From a virus: a stretch of DNA of 64,000 bases. The translations under genes were made by a program, and so were the position numbers. Where the stretch lies: the IMG/VR virus record IMGVR_UViG_3300050011_000542, positions 1 through 64,000 of that record, one strand, 5' to 3'. Shown piece by piece: positions 43,163 to 50,790 of the stretch. The first letter of the stretch is position 1. Every line of letters starts with the position of its first letter. The notes below the pieces were generated by a model. The model was not told the origin of the DNA and made no database searches. It worked only from the letters and a program-made list of their open reading frames with translations.

Positions 43163-43591
43163 ATGAGTAAAAGTATCATTGCTGCACTGGGTCTCACTGT
43201 CGCTCTCGGGGCTTGTGCCCCGGTTGCACCGAACGGTGTTAACCCGGTTGCCAGTCTGGAAACCACGCTGTCTTCGCCGGCAGGGCAGGCGTTCGTAACC
43301 AACCTGGTGGGTACGGCTTTCCCGCAGCTGAACACGATCGTTGCCAAGGGCTCGGCGGCTTCGGCTGCTGACCTTCAAAAGGTTGCCTATTGGCTGCCTT
43401 GGGTTCAGGGCGCTGTCGTGCTGTTCGGCCCGACCATCATGACGCCTGACGAGGTTACCAAGGTCAGTCAGGGCATTTCGCAGGTGTCGGCGCTGGTCGC
43501 CAATCCGCCTGCTGATGTGAGCTCGGTGATGGTTACGGTTGGCCAGCTGGTCACCACGGTGCAGGCCGACCTCAAGCCGGCCCTGAAGTAA
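43163..43591 (+). CDS. Lipoprotein (142 aa)
   Basis: Signal peptide with lipobox ALGAC (Cys at residue 18), mature domain helical and Ala/Val rich (VVLFGPTIMTPDEVTKVSQG). Outer-membrane-anchored; function unknown. Overlaps the next lipoprotein gene by one base. Confidence 0.75.
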   Translation: MSKSIIAALGLTVALGACAPVAPNGVNPVASLETTLSSPAGQAFVTNLVGTAFPQLNTIVAKGSAASAADLQKVAYWLPWVQGAVVLFGPTIMTPDEVTKVSQGISQVSALVANPPADVSSVMVTVGQLVTTVQADLKPALK

Positions 43592-43896
43592 TGCCTATCC
43601 GTACCTGGCTTCTAGTGAGCCTAGCTTGCCTCGGGGCTTGTCAACCGCTCACTGGGAGTCAGGTTCAGGATACGGAGATTATACGACAAAGAATTGTCGG
43701 GGCTTGTCTGCTAACGCCGCTGTTTAAGCCGGTTGACACCGCCCTGACCGCTGCTATCCCAGCCGCCACTATCCCTGTCGACTTGAAGAACCTTGGTGTG
43801 GACATCGTGTGCAAGAACCCGGCGTTCTTCGCTGCGCAAAACGCCACGACGGCTGATTGGGTAATGGCCCAGCTAAAGCCCTATTTCAGAGACTGA
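43591..43896 (+). CDS. Lipoprotein (101 aa)
   Basis: ATG 43591, lipobox CLGAC with Cys at residue 17, mature part with a second Cys pair (VGACLLTP, DIVCKNPA). Unknown role, co-translated with the preceding lipoprotein. Candidates include lysis or superinfection exclusion. Confidence 0.7.
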   Translation: MPIRTWLLVSLACLGACQPLTGSQVQDTEIIRQRIVGACLLTPLFKPVDTALTAAIPAATIPVDLKNLGVDIVCKNPAFFAAQNATTADWVMAQLKPYFRD

Positions 43897-43898
43897 TC

Positions 43899-44549
43899 AT
43901 GCTCGATCTTGTAATCATCAATACCTCGGTGAAATTCAGCAGTTCGCTTATTGCTGCGATGATCCCGGCTTTGCAGCGCCAGGTTAGCGGGGACTTTGCC
44001 CCGCTGTGGGGTATCGACGCGACCCTGCATTTCGATACCCAAGATCCTGGCAATGTGCCGTATCGGGTGATCCTCAAAGACCAGACCGATGATCCCAAGG
44101 ATCTGGGCTTCCATCTGCTCGACAACGGATGCCCCGAAGCCCGTGTTTTCTGTGACACGCTGCCAGAAAACCAGGCGGCAAGCGTTCTCGGGCACGAAAT
44201 CATGGAGATGTTAGCCGACCCGCTAACCAATCGTATGGCCAAGGACGGTCGGCACATCATCGAAGTCTGCGACCCGTGTGAAGAGAATGGCTACATGATC
44301 GATGGCGAGTTTGTCAGCGATTTTGTGACGCCCAGCTATTTCGGTTTCGATTCCGGTACTCGATACGATTTCAACAGGCAGCTTGCTGGGCCGTGCCCGC
44401 TCTTGATGCCCGGTGGATACATTATGGAGCTTGTCAACAATCAGTGGACGAGCCACTTCGGACGTCGAGCTGACGGTACTATAAACCCACGCGCGCTTGA
44501 GTCCGGTCGCAGCCAATGGCGGGCAGCTCAGGGCATTTCGACCAAATAA
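43899..44549 (+). CDS. Putative metallopeptidase-like protein (HExxE)
   Basis: 216 residues from ATG 43899. ASVLGHEIMEMLADPLTNR (about 89-107) gives H-E-x-x-E followed by an Asp, resembling zinc metallopeptidase active sites (gluzincin-like). A Cys-rich stretch (EVCDPCEENGYM) follows. Could be a peptidoglycan- or protein-degrading enzyme in the lysis region. The fold is not confirmed. Confidence 0.6.
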   Translation: MLDLVIINTSVKFSSSLIAAMIPALQRQVSGDFAPLWGIDATLHFDTQDPGNVPYRVILKDQTDDPKDLGFHLLDNGCPEARVFCDTLPENQAASVLGHEIMEMLADPLTNRMAKDGRHIIEVCDPCEENGYMIDGEFVSDFVTPSYFGFDSGTRYDFNRQLAGPCPLLMPGGYIMELVNNQWTSHFGRRADGTINPRALESGRSQWRAAQGISTK

Positions 44550-44558
44550 TTCTCTACC

Positions 44559-44574
44559 TCACCACGGATGGTGA
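44559..44574 (+). promoter_or_regulatory. CsrA-type SD hairpin of the lipase gene
   Basis: TCACC/GGTGA 5-bp stem, loop ACGGAT; ATG 44577 is the start, not the ATG in the loop. Confidence 0.85.
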
Positions 44575-44576
44575 CC

Positions 44577-45257
44577 ATGCTTACCGATCTCGACCTAGTA
44601 AAGCTGCAGCTTGCTGCTTACGAATATGACGGCATGCCATTTGCCTGGGATTGGTCGGCCCAGATAAAGAGCGATAACATCGTCCTGGGCGGTATCAAGA
44701 ATGTCGGTGACGATCAGGTTTTGATCTTCCCTGGCACGCGCACGCTCGACGAGTGGCGCATGAACTTTCAGGCTTTGCCAGAGAGCACGGACCACCCGGT
44801 GTTCGGGCCAGTGCATCGGGGCTTTTTCACTGGGCTTGAGCCTTTCGTTACCATGGCCCAGACTCATCTGAATCCCAATAAGACGATCTATGTAGTCGGC
44901 CATTCTCGGGGCGCTGCAGAAGCACCACTGGCAGCTGCATTGCTGCGTATGGCCGGGCTCCTGGTCACTCGCATCGTGATGTTCGCGCCCCCCAAGACCG
45001 GCGAAGCCAAGTTCGTCGCTTTCATGGCCCCGGTCGACAAGGTACTGTATCGAAACTCAGGCCCAGACGGGCATGACTATGTTACCGATGTCCCTGCTTA
45101 CATTCCTGGACTTGCCCCGTATGTGCATCTGGCAGGTCTAACCGATGTAAGAGGGGAGCCCGATCCCCTAGATGCCTGGGGGCTTTTCCGGTTCCACCAC
45201 ATTCAGTATTATTTACAAGGACTTAGCAGTCTTTACGCTCTCAAAGGTGTCCAGTAA
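44577..45257 (+). CDS. Class 3-type lipase/esterase
   Basis: 226 residues. FPGTRTLDEW (about 49-58) is the lipase-3 oxyanion region, VVGHSRGAAEAPL (about 105-117) the nucleophile elbow with Ser at about 110, and HHIQYYLQGL near the end holds a possible His. No signal peptide. A lipase in a lysis region is unusual; it might attack membrane lipid or act inside the cell. ATG start after the hairpin. Confidence 0.82.
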   Translation: MLTDLDLVKLQLAAYEYDGMPFAWDWSAQIKSDNIVLGGIKNVGDDQVLIFPGTRTLDEWRMNFQALPESTDHPVFGPVHRGFFTGLEPFVTMAQTHLNPNKTIYVVGHSRGAAEAPLAAALLRMAGLLVTRIVMFAPPKTGEAKFVAFMAPVDKVLYRNSGPDGHDYVTDVPAYIPGLAPYVHLAGLTDVRGEPDPLDAWGLFRFHHIQYYLQGLSSLYALKGVQ

Positions 45258-45775
45258 TGGACATCTACGACCTTATGTGGCTTGTCGGCTATTTAGAAGG
45301 AGAAGGCACTTTTATCTGCTCTATTATGAAAGGAGGCAGATACGCCAGTATCCAAATATCAGGATCATCAACTGATGAGGACATAGCAGCAAGAGCCAGC
45401 GCCCTTCTTGGCAAGCCCTCAATAGGCCCTTATACAAACAAAGGATCGCTTGGTAAAAAACCTTATTGGATATTTGCCATATCAGGAGAGCGGGCAGCCA
45501 GATTAATGGTAAAATTACCACCATTTATGGGCATTCACCGTCAAGCCCAGATAGATAAATCTTTAGCTCTCTGGGAAGCACGGCCTACGAGACATCGTGA
45601 AACTGGGCTCCCTCCTGATTGCCACCCCGATAAAGTCCACTATGCTCGGGGCCTGTGCCGGCCTTGCCATTACAAGTTCTTTCGGTACGATATCCATAAA
45701 TTAAGCGAGGAAGCGATAACTGATCGCTTAGCTCAGCGGCCAATGTCACTTTATGCAAGGGCACTAGGAGCCTAG
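45257..45775 (+). CDS. LAGLIDADG-type homing endonuclease
   Basis: 172 residues. WLVGYLEGEGTF (about 8-19) is a LAGLIDADG helix, with MVKLPPFMGIHRQAQIDKSL in the later core. The C-terminal tail has two Cys and a His (YARGLCRPCHYKFF), maybe a zinc knuckle. It is free-standing, starting at the lipase stop (TAATG). AT-richer than the flanking genes, pointing to mobile origin. One LAGLIDADG motif implies a homodimer. Confidence 0.82.
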   Translation: MDIYDLMWLVGYLEGEGTFICSIMKGGRYASIQISGSSTDEDIAARASALLGKPSIGPYTNKGSLGKKPYWIFAISGERAARLMVKLPPFMGIHRQAQIDKSLALWEARPTRHRETGLPPDCHPDKVHYARGLCRPCHYKFFRYDIHKLSEEAITDRLAQRPMSLYARALGA

Positions 45776-45781
45776 CTGCTC

Positions 45782-45795
45782 TGCAATCAATTGCA
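45782..45795. repeat. TGCAA-N4-TTGCA palindrome, copy 13
   Basis: TGCAATCAATTGCA after the homing endonuclease, in the 119-base gap. Confidence 0.85.
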
Positions 45796-45848
45796 GCGGT
45801 GTGTCACTGGCTCCAGTAGCTATTCAAACCTCTCGTTATGGCTTTAGT

Positions 45849-45879
45849 CGAGGTGTGAGCCTCGAACCAGGATGGTTTG
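45849..45879 (+). promoter_or_regulatory. Tandem leader hairpins
   Basis: CGAGG/CCTCG with loop TGTGAG (45849-45864), then GAACC/GGTTT with loop AGGAT (45864-45878, one G-U). The second resembles the CsrA type. Before ATG 45895. Confidence 0.5.
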
Positions 45880-45894
45880 AGAGGCTACGTTGCC

Positions 45895-46284
45895 ATGAAG
45901 AGGTTGTTGGCTCTTCTTTGTGTAGTCGCTCTGGCGGGTTTTCCGATCAGCCGGGCTTATGCTGACACGGTTGTAAACACCGGCCCCAGCGGGCTTGATC
46001 ACAGCGGAAATCCTCCTTCGCTCAGCGGTCTTACTCTGCTGGCGACGATTGCCCCGAACAACAATCGCAAAGGGTACTTCGTTCAGGCCCAATGCACGGC
46101 CGGACTCACTGTTGTATTCGATGACGCAGCGGGTTCGACCACCGCAACTGTAGTGGTACTCGGAGGAGCGGCGTCTAACGGAGCCCAGGGTGGCTCTGTA
46201 AATATGGCGGGTATGCCTCACCAGGGTCGTATCAGGATCTACTCCAGCTCGGCTGGGTGTCAGATGGCTTCGCGTGTCTGGTAA
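45895..46284 (+). CDS. Exported hypothetical protein (129 aa)
   Basis: ATG 45895, signal peptide MKRLLALLCVVALAGFPIS ending at AYA|D. Mature part is beta-rich with two Cys (QAQCTAGL, SAGCQMAS). Its stop overlaps the next start (TAATG). Confidence 0.7.
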   Translation: MKRLLALLCVVALAGFPISRAYADTVVNTGPSGLDHSGNPPSLSGLTLLATIAPNNNRKGYFVQAQCTAGLTVVFDDAAGSTTATVVVLGGAASNGAQGGSVNMAGMPHQGRIRIYSSSAGCQMASRVW

Positions 46285-46529
46285 TGAAAAGTCGGACCCG
46301 TATAGCTGTAGTTGCGGCGGCCTTAATAGTTGTCGCTGCTCTCAGCTCAGTCGCAAACGCTTGTATCGACCAGACTTTTGGTAGCACCGAAAACGACCCC
46401 GGTTCCTGTTCTGGGCTAGGTATCGGATTTCCTTTTACCGCAGCAGCACCACCGTCTGGATGCTCGGCTATTCAGCTAGATCAGACGGTTTCTTGCAACG
46501 CGGCGTCATTACCAATTTTGGGGATGTAA
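46284..46529 (+). CDS. Small exported Cys-rich protein (81 aa)
   Basis: ATG 46284 overlapping the previous stop. Signal peptide (VVAAALIVVAALSSVANA) followed by four or five cysteines (CIDQTF, GSCSGLG, SGCSA, VSCNA), likely disulfide-bonded in the periplasm. No known family. Confidence 0.65.
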   Translation: MKSRTRIAVVAAALIVVAALSSVANACIDQTFGSTENDPGSCSGLGIGFPFTAAAPPSGCSAIQLDQTVSCNAASLPILGM

Positions 46530-46532
46530 ATC

Positions 46533-46832
46533 GTGAAGAAACGCTCAATCATTGTAGGTTTATTTACGCTGCTTTCAGTTAGCCCGGCGATGGCCTGGGA
46601 GCCGTCCAAGGACGCCCCGGCCTGGGCCAGAAGTTTACCAGCGGTACACGGCGCTCTGCAGGCTTGTCGTGACCTGGAAGACTCGGTCCAGACGGCAATG
46701 CTCACTGCTCGCGCACAATTAAATGCAGCACTTGCTGAGAATTCAGATCTAAAAAGCGCGTTATCCGATGCCATGGCTGATCGCGACAAAGCAGTAGCGC
46801 GAGTAAAAGAACTAGAGTCAGGAGCTCCGTAA
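46533..46832 (+). CDS. Exported coiled-coil protein (99 aa)
   Basis: GTG 46533; signal peptide ending SPAMA|W. Mature part is a coiled coil (ALAENSDLKSALSDAMADRD). Possibly periplasmic, spanin-like in topology but without an anchor. Confidence 0.65.
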   Translation: MKKRSIIVGLFTLLSVSPAMAWEPSKDAPAWARSLPAVHGALQACRDLEDSVQTAMLTARAQLNAALAENSDLKSALSDAMADRDKAVARVKELESGAP

Positions 46833-46833
46833 C

Positions 46834-48936
46834 ATGAAAAGGCTCGTAATCGCAGCCGTTGTCGGCGCATTGCTGCATGGCCCTGCGTTTGCGGGGTCGA
46901 GCACGATCTCAGTTAAGGATGCTGGTGGATCTACGATCACTTTCGGAGCCACCACAGACGGGTCTACTAATCTTTATAGCAACTTCGCCATCGTTGACGG
47001 CTCAGCTGCCGCCAATAAGGCGGGAGTTACGGCGCGCGGTGCGCTCCAGATCGAAGGTGTAGCGAGCGGTACTGCGATTCCGGTCAGTGCGGCTTCGCTG
47101 CCGCTTCCGACTGGAGCCTCGACCAGTGCCAAGCAGCCCGCCTTGGGGACTGCCGGCTCTGCATCAACCGACGTTCTGACCATTCAGGGCGCTGCCAGCA
47201 TGACCAAGCTACTGGTCACTGCTGATCCGATCACCGGCACGGTCACGGCCAATGCAGGAACCAACCTCAATACTTCTGCGCTGGCTTTGGAGAGTGGCGG
47301 CAACCTCGCAACGATCGCAGGCAGTATTGTCTCTGGAGGTACGGCCCTTGGGTCGATTAAAAACAGCCTTACTGGTGGCTCGGTAACAACTGCTGCCCCG
47401 ACCTACACCACTGGTCAGATTGATCCGCTAAGTCTCAATACATCGGGTGGCTTGCGAGTCGATGGTTCTGGGGTAACCCAGCCGGTCAGCGCGGCCTCCC
47501 TCCCGCTTCCCACGGGGGCCGCCACCTCGGCAATCCAAACTGGTGGCAGCCAGAAGACCCAGATTGTCGACGGCTCTGGCAATGTTATCGCCTCGACCAG
47601 CAACAACCTCAACGTCCAGTGTGCGAACTGTTCTGGCTCTGGGGTGAGCGCGGCGGATGAAGCCTCGTTCACCGCTGGGGCTTCGGTGTTCGCTTCTGGA
47701 GGTGGGTTCTTCCAGACGACCGCGACCAGCAATCCCCTCACGACCGGCCAGCAGGGCGCCTTCCAGCTGACCGCCAACCGCGCGCTCTTTACCAATCTGC
47801 GCAATGCGGCCGGTACAGAGGTGGGAACCTCCTCGACACCCCTGCAAGTGAGCCTGGCGAACACCGCAGGCAATGCGACCGCAGTTAAAGTCGATGGCTC
47901 GGCGGTGACGCAGCCGGTTTCCATCTCCGGTAATCAGGCGGTTAACGAGGCACAGATCAACGGCGTCACGCCGCTAATGGGCAACGGCGTTAGCGGCACC
48001 GGCTCTCAGCGCGTAAACATCGCGTCTGACAACACCGCGTTTTCGGTCAATGCCAATGCTGGCACCAACCTTAATACCTCAGCCCTCGCGCTTGAGTCAG
48101 GGGGCAACCTGGCGACGATCGCAGGCAATATCGTTTCGCAAGGGACGGCGCTAGGCGCGATAAAAAACGAGCTTATGGGTGCCTCGGTCACGACCGCATC
48201 CCCCACCTACACGACGGGACAGATCAATCCGCTCAGCATGGATACTTCGGGTTCTCTGCGGGTCAATGTCGTCACCGGAGGCACGTCAGGTACGGTAGCG
48301 CAAGGTTCGACTACTTCTGGGCAGTCGGGCATGATGATCCAGGGTGCGGTTACGACCGCAGCCCCGTCATATACTACAGCGCAGACGAGCCCGCTCAGTC
48401 TCAATACATCTGGTCAACTGCGAGTATCGGTCGAAGCCATAACCAATTCGACGGGCGCTGCGACCGGCGCGAGCGTTCCCTCGAACGCCGGATATGCCGG
48501 GGTGCGTGCTACCACGTCGGAGCCCACGGCCGTTTCGGACGGCCAGCTAGCCGGCGTCATGGCCGATGTCCGTGGCGCCCAGGTGATGCTGCTGGGGGCG
48601 GTGCCGCAGAACTACGTCTCCGGGCTGATCAGCTCGGCCATGACCGGAACCACCAGCACCCAGCTTCTCGCCGCGCCGGCCGCGGGTTTGCGCAATTACG
48701 TGACGACCCTGGTCTGCTCAAACTCGCACGCCACGGTGAGTACGGATGTCGATATCAAGGACGGCAACGCAGGCACCTCGATTTTCACGATCCCGGCAGC
48801 CGCAGTCTACGGCGGCACGGCGATTTCCTTCCCGGTCCCGCTCAAACAGCCGACGACTGCAACCCGCCTCGACGCCGCTGACGTGACGACCGGCGCTAAC
48901 GTCCGCTGTGCCGCCGTAGGGTACAAGGGGGCCTAG
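46834..48936 (+). CDS. Repeat-containing fibre-like protein with signal peptide (700 aa)
   Basis: N-terminal signal-like segment MKRLVIAAVVGALLHGPAFA. It contains a duplicated module of about 75 residues: GTNLNTSALALESGGNLATI near residue 141 and again near 411, each followed by TTGQI-PLS-TSG-LRV. Also carries SAASLPLPTGA units. Beta-rich, like phage fibre or adhesin shafts. Base composition is GC-richer than upstream. A Sec signal on a virion fibre is odd. Confidence 0.7.
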   Translation: MKRLVIAAVVGALLHGPAFAGSSTISVKDAGGSTITFGATTDGSTNLYSNFAIVDGSAAANKAGVTARGALQIEGVASGTAIPVSAASLPLPTGASTSAKQPALGTAGSASTDVLTIQGAASMTKLLVTADPITGTVTANAGTNLNTSALALESGGNLATIAGSIVSGGTALGSIKNSLTGGSVTTAAPTYTTGQIDPLSLNTSGGLRVDGSGVTQPVSAASLPLPTGAATSAIQTGGSQKTQIVDGSGNVIASTSNNLNVQCANCSGSGVSAADEASFTAGASVFASGGGFFQTTATSNPLTTGQQGAFQLTANRALFTNLRNAAGTEVGTSSTPLQVSLANTAGNATAVKVDGSAVTQPVSISGNQAVNEAQINGVTPLMGNGVSGTGSQRVNIASDNTAFSVNANAGTNLNTSALALESGGNLATIAGNIVSQGTALGAIKNELMGASVTTASPTYTTGQINPLSMDTSGSLRVNVVTGGTSGTVAQGSTTSGQSGMMIQGAVTTAAPSYTTAQTSPLSLNTSGQLRVSVEAITNSTGAATGASVPSNAGYAGVRATTSEPTAVSDGQLAGVMADVRGAQVMLLGAVPQNYVSGLISSAMTGTTSTQLLAAPAAGLRNYVTTLVCSNSHATVSTDVDIKDGNAGTSIFTIPAAAVYGGTAISFPVPLKQPTTATRLDAADVTTGANVRCAAVGYKGA

Positions 48937-48939
48937 CCG

Positions 48940-49344
48940 ATGCAACGGACTTTCAAGGGTGAGTGGAGCCTCGGCGAGCTTCACGGTTATCCGTTTACGC
49001 TCGACGGGCGCGGAGCCTACACGCAGCTTCATGCCCACGATAAGGGCCATGTCATGCAGGCGACCCGGCGGGTTGGCGTCTATGCTGTGCTGCCGAGTGG
49101 TTTCGAGCACGTCGAGACCGTGCCGCAGGGCGAGACACGTTACATCAAGGCGCACATACCGCATATCGTCTTTGCGGTCGAGGATGGGTTGACTGAATGT
49201 CAGTGCCTGTTCTCCCGCTACGGCGCTGAGGGAGAGTTTCGCGCCGATCCGAAAGAAGGATCGCGGCAACCCTACGTCGAGACTTGCGACCTCACGCAGT
49301 TGCCCGATCTTGTTCAAAAATGGCTTACCGATGAAGCGGCGTAG
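48940..49344 (+). CDS. Cupin-like hypothetical protein (134 aa)
   Basis: ATG 48940. LHAHDKGHVM (His-rich) followed by GVYAVLPSGFEHVETVPQGE and HIPHIVFAVEDG suggests a cupin double-stranded beta-helix. Metal binding by the His cluster is possible. Overlaps the next gene. Confidence 0.55.
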   Translation: MQRTFKGEWSLGELHGYPFTLDGRGAYTQLHAHDKGHVMQATRRVGVYAVLPSGFEHVETVPQGETRYIKAHIPHIVFAVEDGLTECQCLFSRYGAEGEFRADPKEGSRQPYVETCDLTQLPDLVQKWLTDEAA

Positions 49345-49783
49345 CGTCCTCCTTGCCGCGCTCGGTGCGCTATTCATTCCCGCATTTCGGCTGAAGGCTG
49401 CGGACGTGCCAAAACCAAGACTTTGCGTGTGGGCGAGCACCCGCAACACTGGGCTGCCGGGCCGACCGCAGCGCGGGGATGTGATCGACATCCTCGACAC
49501 GACGCAGCACCCCGGCCGTAGCGTCTATGGACATCCCGACTTCCGCATCGTCGATGTCAACATGCAGTGCGACAATCCGAAGCGCGAGCTGGCTAAGTGG
49601 ATCGCCCGCGACGATGCGCCGGAAGGTTTCCTGTCCTGGCATCGCAAGTTCACCCTCGACCTCGATGCGATTGAGCGAGCCGAACGCCGCCGCCTTGCGG
49701 TCGATGATGTGATCGTGACGCTGCCGGGCAATCTCTTGGTTAAGCCTAAGCTGATGCTGCCCGATCCGAGGATCATCGGATGA
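49331..49783 (+). CDS. Exported hypothetical protein, Tat/Sec-like signal (150 aa)
   Basis: ATG 49331, signal-like MKRRSVLLAALGALFIP with twin Arg and an alanine-rich cleavage region. Mature part carries two Cys and RGDVIDILDTTQHPGRSVYG, no known motif. It lies between fibre-like genes. Confidence 0.6.
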   Translation: MKRRSVLLAALGALFIPAFRLKAADVPKPRLCVWASTRNTGLPGRPQRGDVIDILDTTQHPGRSVYGHPDFRIVDVNMQCDNPKRELAKWIARDDAPEGFLSWHRKFTLDLDAIERAERRRLAVDDVIVTLPGNLLVKPKLMLPDPRIIG

Positions 49784-50790
49784 CGGTCACAAAGATCATC
49801 GGGCCAAATGTGGGGGCGGATTTTGCAACGCCTGCGCTGTGGTTTGCGTCTTTCCCTTCGACATTGATCGATAACGAGGTCGGCAACTTTCAAAATGCCG
49901 AGGTGGTGGCCTCGGCTTCTCAAGCGCTGACCGGCGTGACGGCGGGATCGTTTACCGTGACGATGCAGGCTGGTGCGGGAAATAGCTTCGCCGACAATGC
50001 CGGTAAACTGACTAACGCCCTGGCCTATAACGCGAGCAACGGTGCGGCGTTGCGGGTGACGGCGTCGAGCAGCAGTCCGGCACTCGACATCCAGTGTAGC
50101 AATTTCGCTCTGATCGGCATTCAAGTCGAGAAGACCGACGCCTACGGTTCCGTCATCAGCTTCGGCAATAGTTCGTTTAGCGGGCGATCGATCAATCAAG
50201 TTATCGCTCAGCACACCAATAATACGACCGTTACCGGCGATGTCTGCCTTGGAGTGAATGACGCCACCGGGCCGGTCAAGAATGTGCTGTGCCTTTCAGC
50301 CCCCAGTTCTGGCGCAGGGGTCGGCGGGATCAACAACATCAACCAGAACTGCGTTTATCAGGACATCACCATCGTCAATCTCGGGACTGGCGTGGGTCGA
50401 ATAGGCTTTCAGGCACCGTATGGCGCGCCGCTGCTGAATAACGTGGTCGTTGCTGGCTTTGCCACTGACTACAGCGGCACGGCTGGTACTTGCGCCAACA
50501 ATGCGACCGACAAGGGTACGTTTGGCGGGACGAACTACGGTACGTCGGGGCAGGTCTCGGTGCCGCTTTCGACGGCGACATGGCAGAATATCACGCCCGC
50601 GACCGCCGATCTTCGGGCCAAGTCGTCGGGTACGAAACTTCCAGCCAACGGCACGAACACCGGCACGCCCTCGACCGATATTGTCGGCACGACCCGCGCC
50701 AGCCCGACAACGATAGGGGCGTGGGAAGCAAGCGCTGGTGGTGGCGGTGGTGCCAAGCCGCATGGCTTGCTGTTGCGAGGGGCGGGCTGA
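49780..50790 (+). CDS. Beta-helix-like structural protein (336 aa)
   Basis: ATG 49780, overlapping the previous stop. Repeated beta turns with Asn/Gly (SINQVIAQHTNNTTVTGDVC) and a Gly-rich C-terminus (SAGGGGGAKPHGLLLRG) as in phage fibre tip or glycine-rich end proteins. It ends in an ATG overlap with the next gene. Confidence 0.65.
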   Translation: MTVTKIIGPNVGADFATPALWFASFPSTLIDNEVGNFQNAEVVASASQALTGVTAGSFTVTMQAGAGNSFADNAGKLTNALAYNASNGAALRVTASSSSPALDIQCSNFALIGIQVEKTDAYGSVISFGNSSFSGRSINQVIAQHTNNTTVTGDVCLGVNDATGPVKNVLCLSAPSSGAGVGGINNINQNCVYQDITIVNLGTGVGRIGFQAPYGAPLLNNVVVAGFATDYSGTAGTCANNATDKGTFGGTNYGTSGQVSVPLSTATWQNITPATADLRAKSSGTKLPANGTNTGTPSTDIVGTTRASPTTIGAWEASAGGGGGAKPHGLLLRGAG

